From Alistipes sp. (GTDB lineage Bacteria; Bacillota; Clostridia; Oscillospirales; Ruminococcaceae): a stretch of DNA of 64,000 nucleotides. The notes beneath the pieces are model-generated. The model did no database searches and was not told the origin of the DNA. It was given only the letters and a program-made list of their open reading frames with translations. Positions 17,592 through 26,292 of the stretch are shown here, one piece after another; positions within the stretch are counted from its first letter, which is position 1; the number at the start of each line of letters is the position of its first letter. The position numbers were made by a program, and so were the translations under genes. Location: contig JAMPAJ010000001.1 in the NCBI GenBank assembly GCA_023667265.1, forward strand, positions 1,355,151 through 1,419,150. The letters are read 5' to 3'.

Positions 17592-18596
17592 TCATCTGTC
17601 AAGCTCTTCCTGCTCATCTATCATCGGGCGGATCATCAGAGCCTTTATGGACTCCTTTGCATCGCCGCCATGGAACAGGACCTTATTAAGCTGCTCGGTT
17701 ATAGGCATTTCCACGCCAAGTCTTTGCGCAAGCCCATAAGCCGCACTGCAGCAGCAGTAGCCCTCAACGGTGCCCACCTGCTCTACAGCTTCTTTAGGAG
17801 TCATGCCCTGCCCGATAAGCCTTCCGGCACGGGCATTACGGCTGTGGACGCTGGTACAGGTGACGATGAGATCGCCGATTCCCGTAAGTCCGCCGAACGT
17901 CCGCTCCTTTGCTCCGGCAGCCACGCCGAGCCTTGTTATCTCGTGTATGCCGCGTGTCATAAGCGCAGCCTTGGTATTGTCGCCGTAGCCCATTCCGTCG
18001 CAGATACCGCAGCAGAGAGCTATTATATTTTTCAGCGCGCCGCCAAGCTCACAGCCGATAACGTCGTCGTTGAGATAAATTCTGAGACAGGTGCTCGCAA
18101 ACTGCTCCCTCACAAATTCAGCCGCATCACGGTTCTTTGACGCCGCGACCATAGTGGTCGGTATGCTACGCGCGACCTCCTCCGCATGGGAAGGACCGGA
18201 AAGAACTACAAGCTTTTCCGTGCCCAGCTCGTCGGCTATAACACGGCTCAGCAGTTTTAGGCTGCCCTCTTCGATACCCTTGCCGGAATTTACCACTATC
18301 ATCTTCTCATCAACGTATGGCTTTGCCATCTGTGCGACGGAGCGGAGAAAGCTTGATGGGATGCCGAAAACAAGAATGTCGCTGCCATTAATGCAGGAAA
18401 TATCGCTTGTAAGCTGTATCTCCTCCGGTATTTTCACCCCCGGAAGCTTCTGCCTGTGCTCGCCGTCTGCACGTATCGCATCAATTTCCTGCTGGAACTT
18501 CGACCATACCGTTACCTGATGTCTGCCGGTTTTCCAGGCTGTAAGGGCAAGACTCAAACCGAATCCGCCCGAGCCGAGAATTGTCATTTTTGCCAT
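17592..18596 (-). CDS. gpsA: Glycerol-3-phosphate dehydrogenase (NAD(P)+)
   Basis: Reduces dihydroxyacetone phosphate to sn-glycerol 3-phosphate for phospholipid synthesis. A 334-aa protein with the dinucleotide-binding GSGGFG near the N-terminus, the VVNSGKGIEEG and VLSGPSHAEEVA motifs, and GALKNIIAL containing the catalytic lysine. It follows plsY by 20 bases, so the enzyme that makes glycerol 3-phosphate and the enzyme that acylates it are made together. Confidence 0.95.
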   Translation of the reverse strand: MAKMTILGSGGFGLSLALTAWKTGRHQVTVWSKFQQEIDAIRADGEHRQKLPGVKIPEEIQLTSDISCINGSDILVFGIPSSFLRSVAQMAKPYVDEKMIVVNSGKGIEEGSLKLLSRVIADELGTEKLVVLSGPSHAEEVARSIPTTMVAASKNRDAAEFVREQFASTCLRIYLNDDVIGCELGGALKNIIALCCGICDGMGYGDNTKAALMTRGIHEITRLGVAAGAKERTFGGLTGIGDLIVTCTSVHSRNARAGRLIGQGMTPKEAVEQVGTVEGYCCCSAAYGLAQRLGVEMPITEQLNKVLFHGGDAKESIKALMIRPMIDEQEELDR

Positions 18597-18616
18597 GATG
18601 TGACTCCTTTCGTCGA

Positions 18617-19321
18617 TTATTCCTCCGAATCACCGCTTCTCATTCTTCTTGTAAGCTTATCAGTTTTGAATGAAAACTTAGTCTCCGTGCCATTCATAAG
18701 ACGCTGAACATTCGTTCTGTGCATCCAGATGACCATTGCCGCCATGGGTATGCTCAATATCGTGTAAAGCAGACTCCTGCCGAATCCCACCTCGTCAACG
18801 ATCAGCGAAAGGAGGAATACGGCTACAGGCGCATACAAGGTCGCGATGATTGATGCAAGGGATACAAACTTGCTAAGCGCAAGAATTACGGCAAAAATAA
18901 GGATGAGCCCGATGAAAACCTTGAAATCTATTGCCAGCAGAGCCGCAACACCGACGAGGACGCCCTTGCCGCCCTTGAAATTGTAATAAAGAGGAAAGAC
19001 GTGACCAATAATTGCGAAAAATCCGGCAATAAATCCGATATAGTGGGTATCGTTGTCCGGAGAGAAGCCCGCTTTTAGCCAGCCTGCTACAACCCGTGAC
19101 AGAGCTACAGCCAGAACTCCTTTAAGCAGATCGCCGGCAAGCGTGATACCTGCACAGGCAGGTCCACAGCAGCGATAGGTGTTGGTAAGTCCGGCATTCC
19201 GGCTTCCCATGGTTCTGATGTCCTTGCCTGTCATAAGCCTGACTGTGATGATCGAGAAGTTGAGACTTCCCAGTAAATAACCGAAAGCTGCGGCAAGCAG
19301 CAATGCAAATATGACCTTCAT
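18617..19321 (-). CDS. plsY: Acyl-phosphate:glycerol-3-phosphate acyltransferase
   Basis: Membrane enzyme that transfers an acyl group from acyl-phosphate to glycerol 3-phosphate. A 234-aa protein with five or so hydrophobic spans and the family motifs GSxNFS-like GSLNFSIITVRL, GSRNAGLTNTYR and FKGGKGV. The start codon overlaps the der stop by one base (19321), suggesting translational coupling. The C-terminal tail is charged. Confidence 0.93.
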   Translation of the reverse strand: MKVIFALLLAAAFGYLLGSLNFSIITVRLMTGKDIRTMGSRNAGLTNTYRCCGPACAGITLAGDLLKGVLAVALSRVVAGWLKAGFSPDNDTHYIGFIAGFFAIIGHVFPLYYNFKGGKGVLVGVAALLAIDFKVFIGLILIFAVILALSKFVSLASIIATLYAPVAVFLLSLIVDEVGFGRSLLYTILSIPMAAMVIWMHRTNVQRLMNGTETKFSFKTDKLTRRMRSGDSEE

Positions 19322-20649
19322 TATTTATCGTTTCCTCCTCTTTCACGTACAACAAACCGCACAGGCGTACCTTCAAGACCGAAAGTTGCACGTATCTGGT
19401 TTTCTATATATCTTCTGTAAGAAAAATGGAACAAGTCTGCCCTGTTGACAAATGTAACGAATGTAGGCGGCTTAGTCGATGGCTGAGTCATATAATAGAT
19501 CTTCAGCCGTCTGCCCTTATCCGAGGGCGGCTGCACCCTTGTTGTAGCATATGCAAGAACATCGTTCAACATTCCGGTCGATATTCTCATGCTGTTCTGG
19601 TCGTTGGTATACTTGATAAGCTCGAACAGCTTTTCTATACGCTGACCTGTCTTTGCGGAAATAAAAACAAAGGGAACATAGCTCATAAAGCTGAAATCGT
19701 TCTCCAGCTTTGTGCGGTACTCCTGCATAGTCTTGTCATTTTTCTCAACGATGTCCCACTTGTTGACAGCCACAACGCAGGCTTTTCCCTGCTCATGGGC
19801 ATATCCGGCAACCTTGGAATCCTGCTCCGTAAAGCCCTCGGCGGCGTCGAGCATGATAACGCAGACGTCAGATCGGTCTACCGCCATATAGGCGCGGAGC
19901 ACACTGTAATGCTCCACCTTTTCGGTTACCTTTGATTTTTTACGTATACCTGCGGTGTCAATGAAAACGAACTTTCCATACTCATTTTCAACGACCGTAT
20001 CCGTAGAATCTCTCGTAGTTCCGGCAATATCCGAAACAATAACGCGCTCCTCGCCGGCAATTTTATTTATAAGCGAGGATTTTCCGGCATTTGGCTTGCC
20101 TATGACAGCGACCTTGATAAAATCGTCGTCATACTGTTTTTCGCTGCTGTCCGGCAGGTATTTGTATACCTCGTCCAACATATCTCCCGTTCCGTGACCG
20201 TGAACTGAAGAAACCGGAAACGGATCGCCCAGACCGAGATTATAGAACTCGTACAGCTCCATAGGCGGCTCGCCAAGGCTGTCCACCTTATTTACGCATA
20301 AGATTATCGGCTTTCCGCTTTTCTGGAGCATATCAGCCACGGCGTAATCGTCCGCCGTAACGCCGCAGCGTATATCAGTAACCAGGATTATAACGTCTGC
20401 CTTGTCAATGGCAAGCTGAGACTGCCTCCTCATCTGTGCAAGAATAACGTCGCTGCTTTCCGGCTCGATACCGCCGGTGTCCACGACCATAAATTCCTTG
20501 CCGCGCCACTCGCATTTTGAATATATACGATCTCTTGTGACGCCGGGAGTATCCTCGACAATTGAAAGCCTCTTTCCGATCAGCTTGTTAAAAAGCGTAG
20601 ATTTTCCCACATTCGGTCTGCCGACGACCGCAACAATTGGTAATGGCAT
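19321..20649 (-). CDS. der: Ribosome assembly GTPase Der (EngA)
   Basis: Essential double-GTPase for assembly of the 50S ribosomal subunit. The first G domain has GRPNVGKST, DTPG and NKVD; the second has GKPNAGKSS, DTAG and NKWD. A KH-like domain ends the 442-aa protein. It sits 19 bases after the DUF512 gene, an arrangement common in Firmicutes. Confidence 0.96.
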   Translation of the reverse strand: MPLPIVAVVGRPNVGKSTLFNKLIGKRLSIVEDTPGVTRDRIYSKCEWRGKEFMVVDTGGIEPESSDVILAQMRRQSQLAIDKADVIILVTDIRCGVTADDYAVADMLQKSGKPIILCVNKVDSLGEPPMELYEFYNLGLGDPFPVSSVHGHGTGDMLDEVYKYLPDSSEKQYDDDFIKVAVIGKPNAGKSSLINKIAGEERVIVSDIAGTTRDSTDTVVENEYGKFVFIDTAGIRKKSKVTEKVEHYSVLRAYMAVDRSDVCVIMLDAAEGFTEQDSKVAGYAHEQGKACVVAVNKWDIVEKNDKTMQEYRTKLENDFSFMSYVPFVFISAKTGQRIEKLFELIKYTNDQNSMRISTGMLNDVLAYATTRVQPPSDKGRRLKIYYMTQPSTKPPTFVTFVNRADLFHFSYRRYIENQIRATFGLEGTPVRFVVRERGGNDK

Positions 20650-20668
20650 TTTGTAATCTCCTTTCCTT

Positions 20669-21964
20669 CTAAAATCCCAGAATGGCGTCTAAAAGCTCAT
20701 ATCCGTCATTGGGAGTTGATCTTATCTGTACATCAAGCGCATTTTCCACGTCCCCGACAGTCAGATCGTCCAGGAAAATATCGCTGTCGGTCATGAGCAT
20801 AGACTTGGATATGAGCAGCTTGTCGCCCAATTCTTTATCTTTTAGCTGAGCGATAATGTCCTGAGCAGTAATAAGTCCCGTAACTGTAATAGTATCCCCG
20901 AAAAAATCGTTTCTTATGGGATACACCCTACAGCTCAGCCCCGGAAATCTATCTTCCGCAGTTTTTGCAAGCTGTGCGATTATGGGGTACGGCGCATATC
21001 CTGTTGCTATCGAGACCGAACGCCCGCAGTCATCCCAGTCCGCAGTGTCGAGAGCCGATTCAAACTCATATATCAGCGACCGGAGTATTCCAACACCGTT
21101 TTCGTACTGGGAAAAATCCTCATAATAATCCATATCGGGCAGCTCGCGCTCTGCTGTAATAAAAAACTCGTCGCTGGGAAATACCATTCTTGTACCATAT
21201 TCATTGAGAAATTTCTGCTGAAATTCCGAAATAATATCTATCGTCTCACCTGCCGAAGTCTTATCAAAGCAGGTCAGAGGATAAAGTCCCTGCCGATATT
21301 TCGTCAGCCCAACCGGAACTACCGCTACCGAGCTGATATTCGGCATCAACTGTCCCAGATCGCTTAAAGTCCTCCGCAGCTCGTCGCCGTCGTTAAGTCC
21401 CGGACAGCATACTATCTGGCAGTTCAGCTTCAGACCGCTGTCCGTAAGCTGCTTCAGATAGATCAGCTTTTCCCCGGCAAACCGGTTGTGCATCATCATT
21501 TTCCGAAGCTCCGGATTAGTCGTGTGGACAGAAACGTTTATATTCAGCTTCATCCGGATTATTCTGTCCACGTCCTCCTGAGAAAGATTGGTAAGCGTAA
21601 CATAGTTGCCCTGCAAAAATGACAGCCGCTCGTCGTCGTCCTTGAAATACAGCGTTTCGCGCATACCCGGCGGCATCTGGTCGATAAAGCAAAAAACGCA
21701 CTTATTGCGGCAGGTCTGCTTTTTATCCATCAGAAACGTCTCAAATTCAAGCCCTAAATCGTCGTACTCATCCTTTTCAGCAATAAATGACAGGCTTTCT
21801 CCGTCGCGTATAACGTCGAGGCGCACATTTACGTCCGCAGCATAATACATATAATCCAGCACGTCCTTGACCCCGTGACCATTGATTTTTTCAAGTATAT
21901 CTCCCGCACGGACTCCTGCCTCATATCCGGGAGACCGTGGAATAACATTATTTATTTTGACCAT
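20669..21964 (-). CDS. DUF512 / PDZ radical SAM protein
   Basis: A 431-aa protein with an N-terminal PDZ-like domain (about 1-65, PGYEAGVRAGDILEKING), a radical SAM-type cluster CRNKCVFCFIDQMP at about 86-99, and a C-terminal DUF512 domain. This family is found next to der throughout Firmicutes, but its reaction is unknown. It appears to be the first gene of the run that ends with gltX. GGGAG lies just before the ATG. The only promoter-like sequence is a TATAAT at the edge of the palindrome at 21979-22133, without a good -35 box. Confidence 0.85.
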   Translation of the reverse strand: MVKINNVIPRSPGYEAGVRAGDILEKINGHGVKDVLDYMYYAADVNVRLDVIRDGESLSFIAEKDEYDDLGLEFETFLMDKKQTCRNKCVFCFIDQMPPGMRETLYFKDDDERLSFLQGNYVTLTNLSQEDVDRIIRMKLNINVSVHTTNPELRKMMMHNRFAGEKLIYLKQLTDSGLKLNCQIVCCPGLNDGDELRRTLSDLGQLMPNISSVAVVPVGLTKYRQGLYPLTCFDKTSAGETIDIISEFQQKFLNEYGTRMVFPSDEFFITAERELPDMDYYEDFSQYENGVGILRSLIYEFESALDTADWDDCGRSVSIATGYAPYPIIAQLAKTAEDRFPGLSCRVYPIRNDFFGDTITVTGLITAQDIIAQLKDKELGDKLLISKSMLMTDSDIFLDDLTVGDVENALDVQIRSTPNDGYELLDAILGF

Positions 21965-21978
21965 AATTCTCCCTTATT

Positions 21979-22133
21979 ATAGTCATCCTACTTGAAATCG
22001 AAACAAGTTCATTGATAAAAATTTCCCATAGCTGCGTTGTCGTCACCGGGCGTCAGCCCGCTTTCCTCCTCCGCCTTGCTATGAAAAATTTTTATTTAAT
22101 TCCTTTTGTTCCGCTTTCAAGTAGGCTGACTAT
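21979..22133. repeat. 155-bp imperfect intergenic palindrome
   Basis: The two arms pair over most of their length: ATAGTCATCCTACTTGAAA with TTTCAAGTAGGCTGACTAT at the ends, then GATAAAAATTTCCCATAG with CTATGAAAAATTTTTATT further in, around a centre with a GGGC-GTCA-GCCC hairpin. It lies between the DUF512 gene and rpmF. It is unlike the other repeats in the window and no second copy was noticed. Confidence 0.75.
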
Positions 22134-22184
22134 ACTGACAAAAGAGGAGAGAAAGCAAGCCTCCTCTCCTCCTCATGTATCGGA

Positions 22185-22370
22185 TTATTCAGCGTTAACA
22201 TTAAGAACCTGAACGCCCTTGTAGAATCCGCAGTTCTTGCAAACCTTGTGCGGAGCCTTGATCTCGCCGCAGTTGTCACACTTGGACATAGCGGGTGTAT
22301 TGAGCTTCCATACAGCAGAACGTCTCTTATCACGTCTTGCCTTGGAAGTTTTTCTCTTCGGTACAGCCAT
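22185..22370 (-). CDS. rpmF: 50S ribosomal protein L32
   Basis: Structural protein of the large ribosomal subunit, 61 aa. It starts MAVPKRKTSKARRDKRR, the family signature, and has the zinc-ribbon cysteines CDNC and CKNC, so it is the zinc-containing form. It follows the YceD gene by 22 bases, the conserved bacterial arrangement. Confidence 0.97.
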   Translation of the reverse strand: MAVPKRKTSKARRDKRRSAVWKLNTPAMSKCDNCGEIKAPHKVCKNCGFYKGVQVLNVNAE

Positions 22371-22392
22371 TCTGGCACCTCCTTACAGAGCT

Positions 22393-22854
22393 TCACAGCT
22401 CACTATAATTTGATTGATGTTCGCAGGTCTCTTCATTCAGGTCGCAGCCGCATACCGGACATAGACCCTTGCAGTCGTCGCTGCACAGGTTTTTGGTCGG
22501 CAGCTGCAAAAGAAGATCTGTAACCGCGATTTCATTCAGTTCAATGCTATCGCCATCCGCAACGATATACTCATCGTTATCGCCGCTGACGTAAGGGACA
22601 ACAATATGCTCACAGTCAAAGTGAAAATGCCTGTCCATATCCTTCAGACATCTGTCGCACTGTAAAAGAAGCCGGGCGTCCAAGGTATACCGGAGATAGA
22701 CAACTCCTGCCTTATTATAGATCCTGCCCTTTACGGACACAGGCTCAGAAAACTGACAGCCTTTTATGTCCTGAAGCTCCTCCGTGCCGATGCTGTAGTC
22801 AATGTCCTTTGTTTCACCGGCAATACTGAAAAGCTGTTTTAAATAAATCTTCAT
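22393..22854 (-). CDS. DUF177 / YceD family protein
   Basis: A 153-aa protein of the YceD family, which is linked to rpmF in most bacteria and implicated in 23S rRNA or large-subunit maturation. It has the central LLQCDRCL cysteine pair and a C-terminal cysteine-rich LCSDDCKGLCPVCGCDLNEE region. It is the first gene of the yceD-rpmF unit, behind the promoter at 22885-22913. Confidence 0.88.
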   Translation of the reverse strand: MKIYLKQLFSIAGETKDIDYSIGTEELQDIKGCQFSEPVSVKGRIYNKAGVVYLRYTLDARLLLQCDRCLKDMDRHFHFDCEHIVVPYVSGDNDEYIVADGDSIELNEIAVTDLLLQLPTKNLCSDDCKGLCPVCGCDLNEETCEHQSNYSEL

Positions 22855-22884
22855 ACAAAAAACCCTTTAAGCATTACAAATAAC

Positions 22885-22913
22885 ATTATACATCAATTTT
22901 CGCCGTATGTCAA
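22885..22913 (-). promoter_or_regulatory. Sigma-A promoter of yceD-rpmF
   Basis: On the minus strand: TTGACA, a 17-base spacer, TATAAT, 31 bases before the yceD start. Confidence 0.88.
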
Positions 22914-22941
22914 TAGTTTACGGGAATATTTTTACCGAAAA

Positions 22942-23349
22942 TTACTTGATGAACTGCTTTACGTTCTCGGAAAGCTCCTCAACGTCAGCGGAAACTGTGA
23001 ATGTCACAACAGAGTCCTCTCCGGTAAGCTTGTCCAGCTTCTCCAGCATTGCGCCGAATGCCTCGTAGTCTCTGCCTACGATCTTGAAGATACCGTCAAC
23101 AAAGATGTCCTTGATGTCATAGTTGCCGGCGAGCATACCTGCTACGAAGCCGTAGAATGAGTCTATGCCCTCTACGCCGAACTGCTCAACGTCGCACCAT
23201 CTTACCTTGTAGCTGATAGAACGTCTGATGTTATCGCCCTTCTCGATGCATACGATGTTTCCGTTCGTGGACTTTACAGACTCGTTGATCTGCTCGATGA
23301 GGATCTTTGTCTTGCCTGAGCCTTTTCTTCCGGGAATAAGCTTAATCAT
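22942..23349 (-). CDS. Small P-loop ATP-binding protein of unknown function
   Basis: A 135-aa protein that starts MIKLIPGRKGSGKTK, with a Walker A motif (GRKGSGKT) at residues 7-14. A possible Walker B-like segment is DIFVDGI near the middle. No nuclease, kinase or helicase motif follows and the protein is shorter than most P-loop ATPases. Similar clostridial proteins are often labelled PilT-like, but pilus genes are not visible here. It has its own GGAG and is separated from pgi by repeat copy B. Function unknown. Confidence 0.7.
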   Translation of the reverse strand: MIKLIPGRKGSGKTKILIEQINESVKSTNGNIVCIEKGDNIRRSISYKVRWCDVEQFGVEGIDSFYGFVAGMLAGNYDIKDIFVDGIFKIVGRDYEAFGAMLEKLDKLTGEDSVVTFTVSADVEELSENVKQFIK

Positions 23350-23429
23350 ATTTTTCTCCTTCCCCTGCCCTTGGGCAGAGAGTTATTTTTTTATTTACAG
23401 AGTATTATAAACTCCGATTAGCGATATTA

Positions 23430-23602
23430 GGGCAATACCGCACAGAGATTGTGCCGAAGATGCGAAGTCAGATTTTTCGTCAGGTTGCATAAAAACGACG
23501 CAGGCATACTGCCGTATGTCAAGGAGTTTTTGTGTAAGATGACGGAAAATATGCAAGCAGATTCGGTGCAAAGCCGTCAGGCGGTCTTTGTGCGGTGTTG
23601 CC
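23430..23602 (-). repeat. Intergenic repeat, copy B (complete, 173 bp)
   Basis: Begins GGGCAATACCGCACAGAG and ends TTTGTGCGGTGTTGCC. On the minus strand it matches copy A at 6890-7116 along its whole length except for the 54-bp insertion in A. One end touches the stop codon of pgi (23603). A half relic lies at 1903-1940. Confidence 0.88.
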
Positions 23603-24937
23603 TTAGCCGAGCTTAGCCTCGAGAGCAGCCTTTGCGCCCTCATAGCCGGGCTTGCCGAGAAGAGCGAACATATTGGACTTGTAGCTCTCAACGCCGGGCT
23701 GGTTAAAGGGATTTACACCCAGAACATAGCCGGAGATCGCACAAGCCTTCTCGAAGAAGTAGATCATGTAGCCGACGCTTTCCTCAGTTGTGTCCTCAAG
23801 CTCAAGAATAACGTTGGGAACGCCGCCCTCAGTGTGAGCCAGAACTGTTCCCTCGAAAGCCTTGCGGTTAACGACTGACATATTCTGGTTTGTCAGGAAG
23901 TTAAGACCGTCGAGATTCTCGGCATCCTCCTCGAGGAAGAGATCCGTCTTGGGATTCTTGATGTCAACGACAGTCTCGAACATGATCCTTGCGCCGTCCT
24001 GGATATACTGACCCATGGAGTGCAGATCTGTTGAGAATGTAACGGAAGCCGGGAATATACCCTTATTGTCCTTGCCCTCGGACTCGCCAAAGAGCTGCTT
24101 ATACCACTCGGACATCATAACGAAGCTGGGGTCATAGGAAACCAGCATCTCGACAGACTTGCCCTTTCTGTAGAGAATATTTCTGAGAGCTGCATACTTA
24201 TAGCAGTCATTGTTGTCGAAATCAGCGCAGAAATCAGCCTGAGCCTTAGCAGCGCCCTTCATGAGAGCGTCGATATCGCAGCCTGCAACAGCGATAGGAA
24301 GCAGACCAACTGCTGTAAGAACCGAGAAACGTCCGCCTACGTCGTCCGGAATAACAAATGTCTCGTAGCCCTCGGTGTCGGACAGGTTCTTCAGAGTTCC
24401 TCTTGCCTTGTCAGTAGTAGCGAAAATGCGGTTCTTAGCCTCTTCCTTGCCATACTTATCCTCTACCATCTTCTTGAAGATGCGGAAGGCAAGTGCCGGC
24501 TCTGTTGTCGTACCGGACTTAGAAATAACGTTCACAGAGAAATCCTTGCCATCGCAGAGAGAAATGATCTCATTGAGATATGTAGGATTAATGCTGTTTC
24601 CAACGTAGTATATATCAGGTGTGTCCTTCTTCATATTGTTATAGAGAGGCGATTTCAGCAGCTCGATAGCAGCTCTTGCGCCAAGGTATGAACCGCCGAT
24701 ACCGATAACGATAAGAATATCGGAATTGCTCTTGATCTTCTCAGCAGCAGCCTTGATCCTTGCAAATTCTTCCTTGTCATAGTCTGTAGGAAGATCTACC
24801 CAGCCAAGAAAATCACTGCCAAGACCGTTTTTATTGTGGAGAGTGGCAGCAGCAGCCTCTACCTGCGGCTTAATTCCTGCAAGCTCATCTGCATTTACAA
24901 AATCAGCCAAATATTTTGTGTTAAGTTTAAGTGACAT
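23603..24937 (-). CDS. pgi: Glucose-6-phosphate isomerase
   Basis: Interconverts glucose 6-phosphate and fructose 6-phosphate in glycolysis. A 444-aa protein, the compact Firmicutes type. Family motifs include the phosphate-binding [14 protein letters not shown], the [13 protein letters not shown] segment and [14 protein letters not shown]. The ATG at 24937 follows GGAGG; an upstream ATG at 24982 would add 15 residues spanning that site. It is transcribed alone from the promoter at 25000-25028. Confidence 0.96.
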   Translation of the reverse strand: MSLKLNTKYLADFVNADELAGIKPQVEAAAATLHNKNGLGSDFLGWVDLPTDYDKEEFARIKAAAEKIKSNSDILIVIGIGGSYLGARAAIELLKSPLYNNMKKDTPDIYYVGNSINPTYLNEIISLCDGKDFSVNVISKSGTTTEPALAFRIFKKMVEDKYGKEEAKNRIFATTDKARGTLKNLSDTEGYETFVIPDDVGGRFSVLTAVGLLPIAVAGCDIDALMKGAAKAQADFCADFDNNDCYKYAALRNILYRKGKSVEMLVSYDPSFVMMSEWYKQLFGESEGKDNKGIFPASVTFSTDLHSMGQYIQDGARIMFETVVDIKNPKTDLFLEEDAENLDGLNFLTNQNMSVVNRKAFEGTVLAHTEGGVPNVILELEDTTEESVGYMIYFFEKACAISGYVLGVNPFNQPGVESYKSNMFALLGKPGYEGAKAALEAKLG

Positions 24938-24999
24938 TTTTATAACCTCCATAAATGCAGACTCTCTGACGACTCTGCACATTACAAATTACCTATCTT

Positions 25000-25028
25000 A
25001 TGATACCATATTTTCAAAATTTTTTCAA
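25000..25028 (-). promoter_or_regulatory. Promoter of pgi
   Basis: On the minus strand: TTGAAA, a 17-base spacer, TATCAT, 62 bases before the start codon. Confidence 0.7.
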
Positions 25029-25082
25029 GTATCTTTAGAAAGCAATTCCATTTTTGTCAGATTACAACAATTATCAACACCA

Positions 25083-26213
25083 TTATTCCAACAATTTTGC
25101 CAACATTTTTCGGGCAACAAAAGCAAAATTAAGATCCTCAACGTCATTTTCGGCAATTATATCAATTTCGCAGACCAATTCCTTTTCGCTGTAAAATGCC
25201 GCCAGGCCTACGACCTGACCGTACTTCACCGGAGCATCGAGATACTGGGGTATTACCACAACAGTACTGAGCTCGCTGACAGCCCTTGGGACTACCAGCT
25301 TCTGCTGTCTCCGCAAGCCGATCTCAACTGCCGATTCGCAGCCGCAGCGCACCTTCAGCGGCATCAGCATCTCATCCGGAAAAGCCGTAGCCGTGACCTT
25401 AAACTCCCGGAAACCGCGTTCGACGAGCTTTTTCGCAGATTTTAATGCGCTGTCGCTGTCCGGCGAATTGATAACAACGGCAATATACCGCTCTCCCTCG
25501 TCATTTTCGCCGCCCTCCGCAATGGAATACTGCTCGTCAAAATGGCACGCCTTAAAGCCGATATGCCGCTCATACGTCCGTGCGAGACTGTTTTCGCTGA
25601 CAAGCTCCGTTGCTCCGGACTTAACATGATCGCGCCAGGTCTTGAAATACGGCTGAAGGCTCTCAAATCCTGAAAGCCTGCCGCAAATGACAGCCATGTC
25701 TCTCGCCGTGGAATAGCTGCCCTCTCCGTAATATCCCCAGGGACTGAGAAAAGCCGTATTGCGCAGTCCAAGATCAAAAGCCTCCGTATTCATGCGCTTA
25801 ACGAAATTTTCCACGGATCTTTCCGAATTTTCTGCAAGAACAGTCACTGCGTCATTGGCATTGCCGATTATAGCCGATTTCAGCAGCTCCTCCACAGTCA
25901 TTTTATCCCCGGGCTCAAGCCAGACCACCGCGCCCTTTGTTCCGCTGACCGACTTCGACGCCGTAAGCTCCGTCGTCAGACTATAGCGTCCTGTCTGGAT
26001 ATCCTCCGCAATAATAAGCAGGGTCATAAGCTTTGCAAGATAGCCCATATCCAGCTGTTTATCGCCATTTTTCTCCAGCAGCACCATTCCGGTGGACGCC
26101 TCCGCCAGCACGTATGCCTCCGCAGAATCGAAAACCTCCTCCGCCTCAGCACAGCAGGGCTGGACAGCATGAAACAGCAGCACAGCGCATAAGATCACAG
26201 AAATCATCCTCAT
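25083..26213 (-). CDS. DacF-like penicillin-binding protein with all three catalytic motifs lost
   Basis: A 376-aa exported homologue of D-alanyl-D-alanine carboxypeptidases (S11 family) with a signal peptide at 1 to about 22 and a C-terminal beta domain. The fold-defining stretches align well, but the active site does not. The SxxK motif reads Y58-L-A-K61, SxN reads N118-A-N120, and KTG reads K221-A-C223. The catalytic serine is therefore a tyrosine and the enzyme should be inactive as a carboxypeptidase. The frame is intact and of normal family length, which argues against simple decay. It lies 79 bases after a VanY-like gene with similar losses. Confidence 0.8.
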   Translation of the reverse strand: MRMISVILCAVLLFHAVQPCCAEAEEVFDSAEAYVLAEASTGMVLLEKNGDKQLDMGYLAKLMTLLIIAEDIQTGRYSLTTELTASKSVSGTKGAVVWLEPGDKMTVEELLKSAIIGNANDAVTVLAENSERSVENFVKRMNTEAFDLGLRNTAFLSPWGYYGEGSYSTARDMAVICGRLSGFESLQPYFKTWRDHVKSGATELVSENSLARTYERHIGFKACHFDEQYSIAEGGENDEGERYIAVVINSPDSDSALKSAKKLVERGFREFKVTATAFPDEMLMPLKVRCGCESAVEIGLRRQQKLVVPRAVSELSTVVVIPQYLDAPVKYGQVVGLAAFYSEKELVCEIDIIAENDVEDLNFAFVARKMLAKLLE

Positions 26214-26260
26214 AGAATCACCTCTGTATATTTTATAGCCATGATCCGCCGGATATTACA

Positions 26261-26288
26261 AAGACTGCCGTTTTTTGACGACAGCCTT
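26261..26288 (-). terminator. Probable terminator after the VanY-like gene
   Basis: On the minus strand AAGGCTGTC pairs with GGCAGTCTT (nine pairs, two of them G-U) around a loop of ten bases, followed by TTGT. It starts four bases after the stop codon. It may be partial, allowing read-through to the DacF-like gene. Confidence 0.5.
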
Positions 26289-26292
26289 CTGA

